64,000 nt of DNA from Chitinasiproducens palmae (GCF_900095735.1 NZ_FNLO01000001.1:480634-544633); one strand, 5' to 3'; positions 51,782 to 60,632 are shown, numbered from the stretch's first letter. Notes: generated from the sequence alone by a model not told the origin. Translations and numbers: made by a program.

Positions 51782-52458
51782 CGTGCTTCCTTGGCCGGCA
51801 TCTTGGCGATCGAATCCAGAATCTCGCGCACGGACAGCACGTCGGCATACTTCACCGCCATATCGTAGAGATTCGCGAAGTGCGGGCTCTCGTGTTTGTC
51901 GGCTACGCATTCTTCGGCGACGATCGTGCGGAAGCTGCGCTGCAGGCTGTCGACCACCGTGGCGCGCACGCAGCCCGACGTCGACCCACCGGTGACAACC
52001 ACGGTATCGACGCCGTGAAACGTGAAGATCGAAGACAGATTGGTTTCGAAGAATGCCGACGCCATCCGCTTGTTGACGATGATGTCGCGTTTATGGTCGA
52101 TCACAAGGCGCGGATCGAACTGCGAACGGGCCGAGCCCACCTTGATTTTCTGCAGCGAGTCCGGCGTGTTACTGCGCGTGCCCCAGATGCCGCAATCCTC
52201 GCCCGAGTCCATGTAGGCGACGTAAGTCCACACGACCGGGAAGCCCTTCGCGCGAAACGCGTCGGCAAGCTGGTTCGTGTATTCCATCTGCTTGGGGTCG
52301 GTCTCATACGCCGTCGCGAATTCGCCAACGCTCGTATAGGCCTTTTGTGGATCGACGTTGATCAGCGCGGGTGTCCGGCCGAAGCCGAAGCGTTTGCGCG
52401 TGGGATTCGCCTTGAACGCCTCGAACAGTTGCCGGGCGGTTTTGTCGGAAGTCTCCAT
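51778..52458 (-). CDS. Isochorismatase-family amidohydrolase (N-carbamoylsarcosine amidohydrolase type)
   Basis: The 226-residue enzyme is a cysteine hydrolase with the full triad: Asp36 in ALINVDPQKAY, Lys130 in VNKRMASAF and Cys163 in GGSTSGCVRATVVDS. The pattern is that of N-carbamoylsarcosine, maleamate and ureidoacrylate amidohydrolases, which release ammonia from an open-chain carbamoyl or amide group. Being coupled to two PuuE-like ring hydrolases, it probably takes the ring-opened product and removes nitrogen. The start is the first ATG giving family homology; an upstream in-frame ATG adds 19 non-homologous residues. A motif matching the one at the GntR promoter lies 130 to 150 bases upstream. 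Confidence 0.87.
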   Translation of the reverse strand: METSDKTARQLFEAFKANPTRKRFGFGRTPALINVDPQKAYTSVGEFATAYETDPKQMEYTNQLADAFRAKGFPVVWTYVAYMDSGEDCGIWGTRSNTPDSLQKIKVGSARSQFDPRLVIDHKRDIIVNKRMASAFFETNLSSIFTFHGVDTVVVTGGSTSGCVRATVVDSLQRSFRTIVAEECVADKHESPHFANLYDMAVKYADVLSVREILDSIAKMPAKEAR

Positions 52459-52586
52459 GTGCTTGTCTTTGGTGTTGGGGGCGTGGTGGGAGCGTTGGGC
52501 GGCGTCGCGGATCACGCAGCATGGCTGCCAGTCAGGCGGACCGAGCGCACGAGAAATACCTCGGGGTGATGATGCGAGTGCATTAT

Positions 52587-52604
52587 TATCCTGTCAATAG
52601 AACA
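52587..52604. promoter_or_regulatory. GntR operator motif, copy 2
   Basis: On the minus strand this reads TGTTCT-N6-AGGATA, matching the motif at the GntR promoter in both arms and spacing. It overlaps a TTGACA −35-like hexamer 129 bases before the isochorismatase-type gene. It would bring the hydrolase operon under the same regulator. Confidence 0.5.
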
Positions 52605-52693
52605 TTTATCCGCGCTTTGCCGGAGTCAATGTTCCATGGCATTTGCAACGTCGATGCGGGTTGCCGTCGCAAGATGGCTCGCCCTGCGATCGG

Positions 52694-54055
52694 CTAGCGA
52701 TCGGCTGGACGGCGCAGCATCTGCAGCCAGTTCTGGAAGCTCGCGGCGTCACCCGCCTTCGCATCGCCAAGGGCCAGTGTGCTGTCGAGCACCGCGTCGG
52801 CATGCGAACGCGGCCACACGCGCTCGCACAGATCGAGAAACTTGCTCGACAATTCTTGCGTCGTGTAAGGCGAGGCGTCGTCGCCGCGATTGACGCCGAC
52901 TTCGGCCTCGTGGACCTGGCCTTTGCTGTCGACGACGCGCACGCGTGCAGGGCGCTCTTGCGGCAGGCGCGCAGTCATCGAAGGATCTTCGGTGACCGAC
53001 ACCTTGGCAGCCAGCGCGAGCACTTCGGGATTGCGGATCGCCTCACCCGTGAAACTGGATAGACCGCTGCTGCCGTTGACGATGCGCGTAGCCACGGCAA
53101 ATGGGACAGAGAACTTGGCGCCCAACGTGTTGCGCGGTGAAGGATCGGTAAGCTCGGCCGCGTAGCTGTAGGTCGTTACCGCGACCGACGAAATCTCGGC
53201 CGCGGCTGGCAGGGTGCCGCGTGCCGCCAGAACGTCGAGTGCATCCAAGGTACCGTGGTTGTAGCGGCAGCACGAATGCAGCTTGAAATAGTTCTGCATC
53301 ACGTGCCATTCGTCGCCCAAGCCACGCAGCAGCGTGGCCTGATCGAAACGCTCCGAGACGATCTCACCGAACAGTGACGCCGGACCGTCTGCTTCGCCCT
53401 GGAAACCGCACAAAACCAGTTGCGCGGCCAACAGGCCGTTGCTATTGGAAAGTCCCGCATACACGTTGCGAACCAGACCGCCTTGCAGCATCGTCTTCTT
53501 GGACGTTGCGATACTCATCGACGATGCGACATTCACGCTCTCGCGGATACGGTTGGCGTCGGCGCCGAACAGATGAGCGCTTCCAGCGGCTGCGCCCAAC
53601 GTGCCCCACGTGCCATGCACGTGCATCGCGTCTCGCAACTGTGCCGATGCACCGAACCGTGAGCCGATCTCATAGCCAACTGCCAGGCCGGAAAGAAAGC
53701 GGTGCGCGTCGGCGCCCTGCGCTTCGCTCAGCGCAAGCACCGCTGGAAGAACATGAATCGCGGGGTGACCGCGCGAGAACCGGTTGCCTTCGTCCATCTC
53801 CAGGAACGTGCCAGCAGTGCCGTTGATCAATGCGGCTTCCATCGGACTACCTGCCATGCCGAGCCCGATGAATGTCGCACCTTCGCCGTGGCAAACGCCT
53901 TGTGCCATGGCACGCAGTTCGGGCTCGCCGGAGCCGCCGACAATCGCGCCCAACGTGTCAACGAGAACCCAGGCCAATTGCTGGCGAACAGGTTGCGGAA
54001 GGGCTGCGTAGTGCAGGTCGGCAGCGAAGGCGCCGAGCGTATCGAGATAATGCAT
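52694..54055 (-). CDS. MmgE/PrpD-family dehydratase
   Basis: The 453-residue protein belongs to the MmgE/PrpD family. Its founder, PrpD, dehydrates 2-methylcitrate in the propionate pathway. Family landmarks are VLVDTLGAIVGGSGEPE near residue 35, EMDEGNRFSRGHPAIHVLPA near 86, the KLHSCCRYNHGTLDAL region near 265 and KFSVPFAVATRIVNGSSGLS near 330. Length is normal. It is divergent from the GntR gene and thus the first gene of the minus-strand side, and it has a separate promoter from the hydrolases downstream, because a second operator-like site lies between them. The substrate is inferred to be a hydroxylated di- or tricarboxylate. Confidence 0.87.
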   Translation of the reverse strand: MHYLDTLGAFAADLHYAALPQPVRQQLAWVLVDTLGAIVGGSGEPELRAMAQGVCHGEGATFIGLGMAGSPMEAALINGTAGTFLEMDEGNRFSRGHPAIHVLPAVLALSEAQGADAHRFLSGLAVGYEIGSRFGASAQLRDAMHVHGTWGTLGAAAGSAHLFGADANRIRESVNVASSMSIATSKKTMLQGGLVRNVYAGLSNSNGLLAAQLVLCGFQGEADGPASLFGEIVSERFDQATLLRGLGDEWHVMQNYFKLHSCCRYNHGTLDALDVLAARGTLPAAAEISSVAVTTYSYAAELTDPSPRNTLGAKFSVPFAVATRIVNGSSGLSSFTGEAIRNPEVLALAAKVSVTEDPSMTARLPQERPARVRVVDSKGQVHEAEVGVNRGDDASPYTTQELSSKFLDLCERVWPRSHADAVLDSTLALGDAKAGDAASFQNWLQMLRRPADR

Positions 54056-54095
54056 GTGTCTCCTCCGGTTGAAAGGCGATGCGCGTAGTCCGCGC

Positions 54096-54131
54096 TTGAC
54101 AGTCTAGCAAAGCTGTCCTATCGTCAGAACA
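54096..54131 (+). promoter_or_regulatory. GntR promoter and operator copy 1
   Basis: TTGACA at 54096 and TATCGT at 54119 are 17 bases apart and form a good sigma70-type promoter toward the GntR gene. The inverted motif TGTCCT-N6-AGAACA (54114-54131) covers the −10 and the start region, as expected for autorepression. The same motif recurs before the hydrolase operon. Confidence 0.6.
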
Positions 54132-54173
54132 ATAAACCATTTACCAACGTTCATCACTTCGTGCGATGGTTGC

Positions 54174-55034
54174 GTGCACGACGATCAATTGGAACTCCAA
54201 GTGAAGCGCACTCCGCAGGCACGCGCCTCGACGGTCACGGCGGCAAGGCCGACAATGGACTCGTTGCCGCTCCCGAAATACCATCAGATCTACCTCGTCC
54301 TGCGACAGAAACTGGACGAGGGTCAGTACGACGATGGCGTGCCGCCCGAAAAGGAACTGGCGCAACAGTTTGGCGTCGGTCGCGTCACTGTGCGCCGTGC
54401 GCTGGAGGAACTGGTCAACGAGGGACTGATTGTCCGCGAGGCTGGGCGTGGCACCTGGCCGGCGCCGCGCGGCGAGCAGCAGGAAGCGGCCGCGCAAGGC
54501 GACAACGTCAATTTGAGGCTCGGCGGGTTGCTGAACAACATCGTGCAGGCGAGCCGTCGAACCTCGATCAAGGTGCTCGAATGGAGCATCATCCGCGCTT
54601 CACCGACCCTCGCGCAAGCATTGCAGGTCGCGGAAGGGGCGGACGTGCGAAAGATCGTGCGCACGCGTAGTACCAACGCGGGCCCGGTATCGCTGATCAC
54701 CACCCATCTGCCCGTAGAGCGCGCCGCGGATTTCACGCGCGCCGACGTGGCGCGCAAGCCGGTCCTGCAGTTGCTTGAGGAATCAGGCGTCGAATGGGGG
54801 CGAGCCCGTCAGACCATTTCGGCCAGTCAGGCCGACGCAACCGTTGCCGCGGAACTGGACGTTGCGATCGGCGCCGCGTTGCTATCGGTCCGACGGCTGG
54901 TCTACGACAACAACGATCGACCGGTGCAACTGCTCCATGGCCTATACCGTCCGGACCGCTACGAATATCAAATGGAACTGACGCAGTTCGGCGAGATCGA
55001 CGCACGCGTCGCCGAGGGCGAAATCACGCCCTGA
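54174..55034 (+). CDS. GntR-family regulator with UTRA domain (HutC type)
   Basis: The 286-residue protein from this GTG (a 259-residue form from the ATG at 54255 is equally likely) has a GntR winged helix: YHQIYLVLRQKLDEGQYDDG, then LAQQFGVGRVTVRRALEELV. The UTRA ligand domain follows from about residue 115, with ASPTLAQALQVAEGADVRKI and the end LHGLYRPDRYEYQMEL. HutC-type regulators usually sense a pathway substrate or product. It is divergent from the PrpD-like gene and is followed on its own strand by the dehydratase/lyase operon, so it stands at the centre of the island. Matching operators at its own promoter and before the hydrolases support control of the whole set. Confidence 0.87.
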   Translation: MHDDQLELQVKRTPQARASTVTAARPTMDSLPLPKYHQIYLVLRQKLDEGQYDDGVPPEKELAQQFGVGRVTVRRALEELVNEGLIVREAGRGTWPAPRGEQQEAAAQGDNVNLRLGGLLNNIVQASRRTSIKVLEWSIIRASPTLAQALQVAEGADVRKIVRTRSTNAGPVSLITTHLPVERAADFTRADVARKPVLQLLEESGVEWGRARQTISASQADATVAAELDVAIGAALLSVRRLVYDNNDRPVQLLHGLYRPDRYEYQMELTQFGEIDARVAEGEITP

Positions 55035-55181
55035 AGCCGTTGCAGCGCTCATTCCAAGTCGTGCCGCCTTGCGTCACGTGGCTGAGGTTGGGCAGCCAAC
55101 GTGCCGCATCGACGCATGCCGAGACGCAACCAAGGTGCCTGCGAGAAGCACCACCGATAACAGCTTGAGCATTCGATTTAT

Positions 55182-56447
55182 ATGACTCCTCCAGCCAACT
55201 TGGCCCAGAAGCTGATTGCCCGGGCCAGCGGTCGTTCGCATGTCGTACCCGGCGAAATCGTGAAGTGCAAGGTCGACCTGGCGATGTTCCACGATTCCTC
55301 GGGCCCGCGTCGCCTGAAACCGATGCTCGAAGAATTGGGAGCGCAGGTGTGGGACAAGTCGCGGATCGTGCTGGTCCTCGATCACTACGTGCCGGCACAG
55401 GACGAGGATTCGCGCCGCATCGTACGCATTGCGCGGGACTGGGCGGCCGAGCAGCAATTGCCCAACGTCTACGACAGCGAAGGCATCTGCCACGTCGTCC
55501 TGCCGCAGAAGGGACACATCCGGCCCTCGATGTTTTGTGTCGGGGGAGATTCGCATTCGCCGACAGGTGGCGCATTCGGTGCCTATATGTTCGGCGTGGG
55601 CAGTACCGAAATGCTCGGCGTGGTCGTGACCGGGGAAATATGGGTGCGCGTGCCCGAGACCATTCGCATGCAGTGGGACGGGCGCTTGCCAGATGGCGTG
55701 ACGGCCAAGGATATGGCGCTGCACATGATTGCTCGCTTCGGCATGAACGGCGGTAAATATCAAGCGATCGAGTTCTGCGGTGAGGCGGTGCGGGCGCTAT
55801 CGATGCAGGAGCGCATGACGTTATCGAATATGAGCGCCGAGATGGGCTCTCAGGTGGGACTGATCGCTGCGGATGAGACCACGCGGGCATGGCTGCAAGG
55901 TGTCGGCGTCGACGACGTCGACACCGCCCCGTGGCAAAGCGACGAGGACGCCGAGGCAACCACGCATCGTTTCAATGCCGCTGACCTGGCGCCTCAGGTG
56001 GCCGCACCGCATAGCCCGGCCAACACGCGTCCGGTCCACGCGTATGACAACGTCGCCGTGCAGGCCGCTTACATCGGCGCCTGCACTGGCGCGAAGCTCG
56101 ACGATCTGCGCGCCGCAGCGAAGATACTGGCTGGACGGCGTGCCGCGGCCGGCGTCCGGCTGATGGTCGCGCCGGCCAGTGTTCAGGATCAACGGCAGGC
56201 CGAAGCAGAGGGTGTGATGGAAGTGCTGCGCCAGGCCGGCGCCGAAGTGCTGCCCACCGCGTGTGGCGCGTGCTCCGGTTACGGCGGCAGCATTCCCGAC
56301 CATGCCAATGTGATCGCCACCACCGCGCGCAATTTCAAGGGGCGCATGGGATCGGCCAGCGCGCAGGTCTATCTGGCCTCTCCCTACACGGTCGCCGCAT
56401 CGGCGCTGCAAGGCCGCATCGCCGATCCGCGCGAGGTGTTGGCGTGA
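55182..56447 (+). CDS. Aconitase-superfamily dehydratase, large subunit (LeuC / dimethylmalate-dehydratase type)
   Basis: The 421-residue protein is the iron-sulfur subunit of a split aconitase-family hydro-lyase. Cluster cysteines are Cys301 in YIGACTGAK, and Cys361 and Cys364 in TACGACSGYGG. The substrate-binding histidine lies in FCVGGDSHSPTGGAFGAYMF near residue 123. It is the short LeuC-like form, as in isopropylmalate isomerase, homoaconitase and the 2,3-dimethylmalate dehydratase of nicotinate fermenters. Leucine synthesis is unlikely here because no other leu gene is present. The small subunit follows with a GTGA overlap. Combined with the downstream lyase, a hydration step in breakdown of a branched dicarboxylate is the best inference. 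Confidence 0.86.
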   Translation: MTPPANLAQKLIARASGRSHVVPGEIVKCKVDLAMFHDSSGPRRLKPMLEELGAQVWDKSRIVLVLDHYVPAQDEDSRRIVRIARDWAAEQQLPNVYDSEGICHVVLPQKGHIRPSMFCVGGDSHSPTGGAFGAYMFGVGSTEMLGVVVTGEIWVRVPETIRMQWDGRLPDGVTAKDMALHMIARFGMNGGKYQAIEFCGEAVRALSMQERMTLSNMSAEMGSQVGLIAADETTRAWLQGVGVDDVDTAPWQSDEDAEATTHRFNAADLAPQVAAPHSPANTRPVHAYDNVAVQAAYIGACTGAKLDDLRAAAKILAGRRAAAGVRLMVAPASVQDQRQAEAEGVMEVLRQAGAEVLPTACGACSGYGGSIPDHANVIATTARNFKGRMGSASAQVYLASPYTVAASALQGRIADPREVLA

Positions 56448-56962
56448 ACACCATCAACGTTCAAGATGCGCGCGTCTGGGCGGTAGGAGCGGACATCGAT
56501 ACCGACCAGTTGGCCCCCGGTGCCTACATGAAGCTGGGTCTCGAGGGCATTGCGCCGCATTGCCTCGAAGCGGTCCGGCCGGAATTCGCTGCGGAAGTCC
56601 GGCCCGGTGACGTGATCGCCGCCGGCCCGAATTTCGGCATCGGTTCGTCCCGTGAACAGGCGGCCGGCGCGCTCGTGCGGTTGGGTGTCAGGGCGGTCAT
56701 CGCGCCTTCATTCAACGGACTGTATTTTCGCAACGCCTTCAACCTCGGATTGCTTCTGATCACCTGCCCGGATACCGCGCAGCTGCGCGACGGCGAGACG
56801 GTGGGCCTGAGTGTCGAGGACACGCGCCCGGTCGTCCGCCTTGGGAACGGCAAGACCCTCGACTGCGAGCCGATTCCGGCATTTCTGCTCGACATGGTGG
56901 CTGCCGGCGGTTTGCTCAATCAACTGCGAGCCCGGTTCGGTCAAGCGCCCAAGGAACTGTGA
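56444..56962 (+). CDS. Aconitase-superfamily dehydratase, small subunit (LeuD type)
   Basis: The 172-residue subunit starts at a GTG that overlaps the stop of the large subunit. It has the swivelling-domain signatures: GADIDTDQLAPGAYMKLGLE near residue 15, AGPNFGIGSSREQAAGALVR, where GSSRE binds substrate, and VIAPSFNGLYFRNAFNLGLL. It is the normal size for the LeuD-type partner of split enzymes. Its only role is to complete the active site of the large subunit. The next gene begins one base after its stop codon, so the operon is tight. Confidence 0.9.
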   Translation: MNTINVQDARVWAVGADIDTDQLAPGAYMKLGLEGIAPHCLEAVRPEFAAEVRPGDVIAAGPNFGIGSSREQAAGALVRLGVRAVIAPSFNGLYFRNAFNLGLLLITCPDTAQLRDGETVGLSVEDTRPVVRLGNGKTLDCEPIPAFLLDMVAAGGLLNQLRARFGQAPKEL

Positions 56963-56963
56963 G

Positions 56964-58370
56964 ATGACGTACAACTTCGCTGAACATCCAGCCCGTATCG
57001 TGCGCGCTGCCGAGATGCCGGACGACACGCCCGCCATCCCTGCCGTCATCGTCGGCGCCGGCGCCTGCGGCCTGACCGCCGCCATTCGGCTGCGCGACGC
57101 CGGTATCGATTGTCTCTTGCTGGAGCGCGACTCGATACCGAGCGGCTCGACCGCACTGTCGTCGGGCTTCATTCCCGCTGCGGAGACTCGGCTGCAACGC
57201 GAACTGGGCATCGACGATTCTCAGACGCGGTTCGCGGAAGACGTCACCGAGAAAACTCACGGGCAGGCGGCGCCGCACCTGGTCCAGGCTTACACGCGCG
57301 GCGTGACGGGCGCGATCGATACGTTCGAACGTCTCGGTATCAAGCTGGAAATCCTGGATGGCTTTCTGTATCCGGGTCACCGTGCGCGGCGTATGCATAC
57401 GACGCCCGAGCGCACGGGCGCGGCGCTGATGGCGTCTCTGGAACGTACCGCCACGGCCGCCGGCGCGGACGTGCTGGTGGAGTCGGTCGTGCGCGAGCTC
57501 TGGCTCGACGAGGACGATCGCGTGCTGGGCGTCGGCTATGCGTCACCGGATGGCACGATCGCGTATGTCGCATGCGACGTGCTGATTCTCGCGTGCAACG
57601 GCTTCGGCGGCAATGCCGCAATGGTGCACGCGCTTCTCCCCGCCATGCGCGATGCCACTTTCGCGGGTCATACCGGCAACGACGGCTCGGCGATCGCCTG
57701 GGGACGCGCGCTCAACGCGCGCACGGCCGACCTCGGCGGCTACCAGGGGCACGGCTCGTGGATTACACCGCAGGGTGCGCTGATGACGTGGGCCGTGATG
57801 ATGGAGGGCGGCGTGCAGATCAACGCACGCGGCGAGCGCTTCCAGAACGAGAACAACGGCTATTCCGAGGCCGCGACGGGCGTCCTTGCGCAGCCCGGCT
57901 CACTCGCCTGGAATGTGTTCGACGAACCGGTTCTGACGCTTGCACGCACGTTCCCCGACTACGTCGAGGCAGAGAAGGCGGGTGCGCTTCGGACAGCCGG
58001 GGATGTGCCCGCGCTGGCAGCCCTGATTGGCTGCTCGGTGGAGACGCTGCAGCGCACGCTCGATGGCATCGCGGCCGGCCGCACGGATGCATTCGGGCGA
58101 ACCTTCAAGCGTTCGCTGCAAGCGCCGTACTACGCGGTGAAGGTCACCGGTGCGCTGTTCCATACGCAGGGCGGGCTCGACATCGACGCCGAATGTCATG
58201 TGCTCCGCGAGGACGGCTCGCCGTTCCCGAATCTGCTGGCCGCGGGCGGTGCCGCGCGCGGCGTATCGGGCAATGACGTATGGGGCTATCTGTCGGGCAA
58301 CGGTCTGCTCAGCGCCGTCGGCGGTGGCTGGGTCGCCGGCGCGACGGCCGCGGCACACATCCAGAAATGA
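56964..58370 (+). CDS. FAD-dependent oxidoreductase (fumarate reductase / KstD-type flavoprotein)
   Basis: The 468-residue flavoprotein has the FAD dinucleotide motif VIVGAGACGLTAAIRLRDAG near residue 30, then ERDSIPSGSTALSSGFIPAA. It closes with GGAARGVSGNDVWGYLSGNG, which covers the isoalloxazine ring. The fumarate-reductase/3-ketosteroid-dehydrogenase superfamily catalyses addition or removal of hydrogens at a carbon-carbon bond next to a carbonyl. There is no flavinylation or heme domain and no signal peptide, so it should be cytoplasmic. Between a hydro-lyase and a lyase, it would create or remove the double bond in the dicarboxylate. Its end overlaps the lyase gene (ATGA). Confidence 0.86.
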   Translation: MTYNFAEHPARIVRAAEMPDDTPAIPAVIVGAGACGLTAAIRLRDAGIDCLLLERDSIPSGSTALSSGFIPAAETRLQRELGIDDSQTRFAEDVTEKTHGQAAPHLVQAYTRGVTGAIDTFERLGIKLEILDGFLYPGHRARRMHTTPERTGAALMASLERTATAAGADVLVESVVRELWLDEDDRVLGVGYASPDGTIAYVACDVLILACNGFGGNAAMVHALLPAMRDATFAGHTGNDGSAIAWGRALNARTADLGGYQGHGSWITPQGALMTWAVMMEGGVQINARGERFQNENNGYSEAATGVLAQPGSLAWNVFDEPVLTLARTFPDYVEAEKAGALRTAGDVPALAALIGCSVETLQRTLDGIAAGRTDAFGRTFKRSLQAPYYAVKVTGALFHTQGGLDIDAECHVLREDGSPFPNLLAAGGAARGVSGNDVWGYLSGNGLLSAVGGGWVAGATAAAHIQK

Positions 58371-59248
58371 CCATCATGACGAACAACAGCTTGAAGGATC
58401 AACTCTCCGGCGAGACGGCAGTGCTCGCCCCGGGCGTTTACGATGCGTTCACTGCGCTGATTGCGGAGCAGGCGGGCTTCGGCGCGCTGTATCTGTCGGG
58501 CGCGTCGATCGCCTACACTCGGTTGGGCCGCTCGGACGTCGGTCTCACGACCGCGACGGAAGTGGCGGACACGCTGGCGCGGATCACCGAGCGGGTCGCC
58601 ACGCCGGTCATCGTGGATGGCGATACCGGCTTCGGGAATGCACTCAATACACAGCGCACGGTGCGCGCGTTCGAGCGGGCCGGCGCAGCCATGATCCAGC
58701 TCGAGGATCAGACCTTCCCGAAACGCTGCGGTCATTTGAACGGCAAGGGCGTGATTCCCGCAGCCGAGATGTGCGGCAAGCTGCGCGCCGCGCTCGATGC
58801 CCGCCAGTCCGAGCAGACCCTGATACTCGCCCGCACCGATGCATTGGCGGTCGAGGGGTTTGAGCAGGCGCTGGAACGGGCCGAAGCCTATCTCGAATGC
58901 GGAGTGGATGCTCTTTTCATCGAAGCGCTACGTACTCCAGAGCAGATGAAGCAGGCATGCGACCGCTTCGCCCAGCGGATTCCGTTGTTGGCGAACATGG
59001 TCGAGGGCGGCAAGACACCTGTAAAAAGCGCGGACGAGCTGAGTTCGATCGGTTTCCGAATCGTGATTTTCCCAGGCGGCACGGCGCGCGCCGCCGCATT
59101 CATGCTGCGCGACTATTACGGCAGTCTGCACCGGCAACGGTGCACCTTGCCTTGGCGCGATCGCATGCTCGATTTCGATGCCCTCAACGAGTTGATCGGC
59201 ACGCCAGAATTGATGGCGACGGGCCAGAAATACGACGGCGCGGCCTAA
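58367..59248 (+). CDS. Isocitrate-lyase/PEP-mutase-superfamily lyase (2-methylisocitrate or 2,3-dimethylmalate lyase type)
   Basis: The 293-residue enzyme has the superfamily order. APGVYDAFTALIAEQAGF is at the start and VDGDTGFGNALNTQRTVRAF supplies metal ligands. The catalytic loop PKRCGHLNGKG has Cys121, which marks a lyase rather than a phosphonomutase. LILARTDALAVEGFEQALER and FIEALRTPEQM follow. PrpB and dimethylmalate lyase share these features and release pyruvate plus a short acid (succinate or propionate). It is the last gene of the plus-strand operon. The start is taken at the ATG overlapping the flavoprotein stop; a second ATG lies three codons in. Confidence 0.88.
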   Translation: MTIMTNNSLKDQLSGETAVLAPGVYDAFTALIAEQAGFGALYLSGASIAYTRLGRSDVGLTTATEVADTLARITERVATPVIVDGDTGFGNALNTQRTVRAFERAGAAMIQLEDQTFPKRCGHLNGKGVIPAAEMCGKLRAALDARQSEQTLILARTDALAVEGFEQALERAEAYLECGVDALFIEALRTPEQMKQACDRFAQRIPLLANMVEGGKTPVKSADELSSIGFRIVIFPGGTARAAAFMLRDYYGSLHRQRCTLPWRDRMLDFDALNELIGTPELMATGQKYDGAA

Positions 59249-59303
59249 TTTCGAGCTGCGTTGCGGTCGGTCGCGATTTGCTTTTAATTCCGCGCCTGAT
59301 CCT

Positions 59304-59350
59304 CGGTCGGCGTCCACCGCTTGCGGCTGCGGCGATACCGTCGCCGACCG
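59304..59350 (+). terminator. Candidate terminator after the lyase gene
   Basis: Nine-base arms CGGTCGGCG and CGCCGACCG enclose a 29-base loop that can form a small inner CCGC/GCGG stem. It lies 55 bases after the lyase stop. No T-run follows, so termination is uncertain. Confidence 0.4.
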
Positions 59351-59471
59351 CGTAAGACGCCACCGAAGTCGATCAGCTTGAGCCCGACACGCGCATCTTT
59401 CGATGCGGTGATTGAGCACGCACGACCTGTAGTAGTACGAATTCAATAAAAAATAGGAGTGGAGACTCGCG

Positions 59472-60632
59472 ATGAAGAAGTTCGTCTTGACCGTTTTGGG
59501 CGTGGTGCCCCTGTTCGCCAATGCCCAGTCTTCGGTGACGTTGTACGGCATCCTGGACGAAGGCCTGCATTTTCAAAACAATGCGGGCGCCGGCAAGAAA
59601 TTTTCGATGGATTCGGTGTCGGGCCCGTACGGCAGTCGTTGGGGCATCACGGGCGCGGAAGATCTGGGTGGCGGGGTCCAGGCGATCTTCACCGTTGAAT
59701 CGGGCATCAACATGCCCAGCGGACAGTCGGCGCAGGGGGGAACGATGTTCGGTCGCCAGGCGTTCGTCGGGATCAAGAGCGCCCAATACGGCAGCGTGAC
59801 CATGGGTCGTCAGTACGACATGGTGTTCTATTTCCCGGAATTCATTTCCGGGTATGCGCTGATGGGGGGGCCGACTTCCGTGCATCCAGGGGATCTCGAC
59901 AACGCGGCGAACTCGATTCGGTGGAACAACACCGTCCGCTACATGAGCCCGTCGTTTCGCGGCTTCACGTTCGGCGGCCTATACAGCTTCGGTGGTGTGG
60001 CGGGCGACTTCACCTCGCAAAGTGGCTATTCGCTGGGCGCCGGTTACACGACCGGTGGATTCAAGGTAGCGGCAGCGTATCAGTTCTTCAAGAACCCCAC
60101 GGCCACGGCAGGCAGGGGCCTGTTTACGGACAACCAGAGCGGCGCATCGAACCTGAGCGGTTCGCTGAACTCCGGTTACCAGGTCGCTCAGTCATACCAG
60201 GTGGCGATGGTCGCGGCCAGCTATGTGATTACCGACAAGTGGACGGTTGCTGGCTCTTATTCGAACACCGAGTACGGCAATCTCGGTGGAAGTTTCAGCA
60301 ACAGCGCCGCGAAATTCCACAATTTCGATGTTGCGATCTCGTACAGGATCAGCCCGTTCCTTTCGACAGGTCTGGCGTACGACTACCTGAAGGGCGCGGC
60401 TGTTGGGAAAGCGGGCGATGGCGATGTAGGCAACCAGCACTACAACCAGTTCTCCTGGGCCACCGATTATCTGCTTTCCAAGCGAACCGACATCTATGGT
60501 GCGATCGGCTACCAGATCGCCTCAGGGAAGAATTCGCTGGGACAGCGTGCGGTGGCAAATATCAGCAATCTCGGCGATTCGTCGACGAACAAGCAGGTGC
60601 TGGTTCGGCTGGCGATTCGTCACCGCTTCTAG
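59472..60632 (+). CDS. Outer-membrane porin (OmpC-type, Burkholderiales general porin family)
   Basis: The 386-residue protein starts with a signal peptide ([17 protein letters not shown]) and then [16 protein letters not shown], the standard first strand of the Burkholderiales porins. [30 protein letters not shown] and [11 protein letters not shown] are the following strands. It ends with a C-terminal phenylalanine after LAIRHRF, the signal for outer-membrane insertion. It should form a trimeric 16-stranded channel for small solutes. It lies between the catabolic island and the ETF genes, and its 223-bp upstream region has an AT-rich end before the ribosome site GGAGTGGAG. Whether it serves the island specifically cannot be told. 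Confidence 0.92.
   Translation: MKKFVLTVLGVVPLFANAQSSVTLYGILDEGLHFQNNAGAGKKFSMDSVSGPYGSRWGITGAEDLGGGVQAIFTVESGINMPSGQSAQGGTMFGRQAFVGIKSAQYGSVTMGRQYDMVFYFPEFISGYALMGGPTSVHPGDLDNAANSIRWNNTVRYMSPSFRGFTFGGLYSFGGVAGDFTSQSGYSLGAGYTTGGFKVAAAYQFFKNPTATAGRGLFTDNQSGASNLSGSLNSGYQVAQSYQVAMVAASYVITDKWTVAGSYSNTEYGNLGGSFSNSAAKFHNFDVAISYRISPFLSTGLAYDYLKGAAVGKAGDGDVGNQHYNQFSWATDYLLSKRTDIYGAIGYQIASGKNSLGQRAVANISNLGDSSTNKQVLVRLAIRHRF

Noticed and set aside
49084-52458. Aerobic nicotinate (nic) cluster, because of the racemase-fold and isochorismatase-type pair
   Set aside because: No NicX, NicC or NicAB homologue is present. The racemase-like protein lacks the cysteines of maleate isomerase, and PuuE-like proteins are not part of that pathway.
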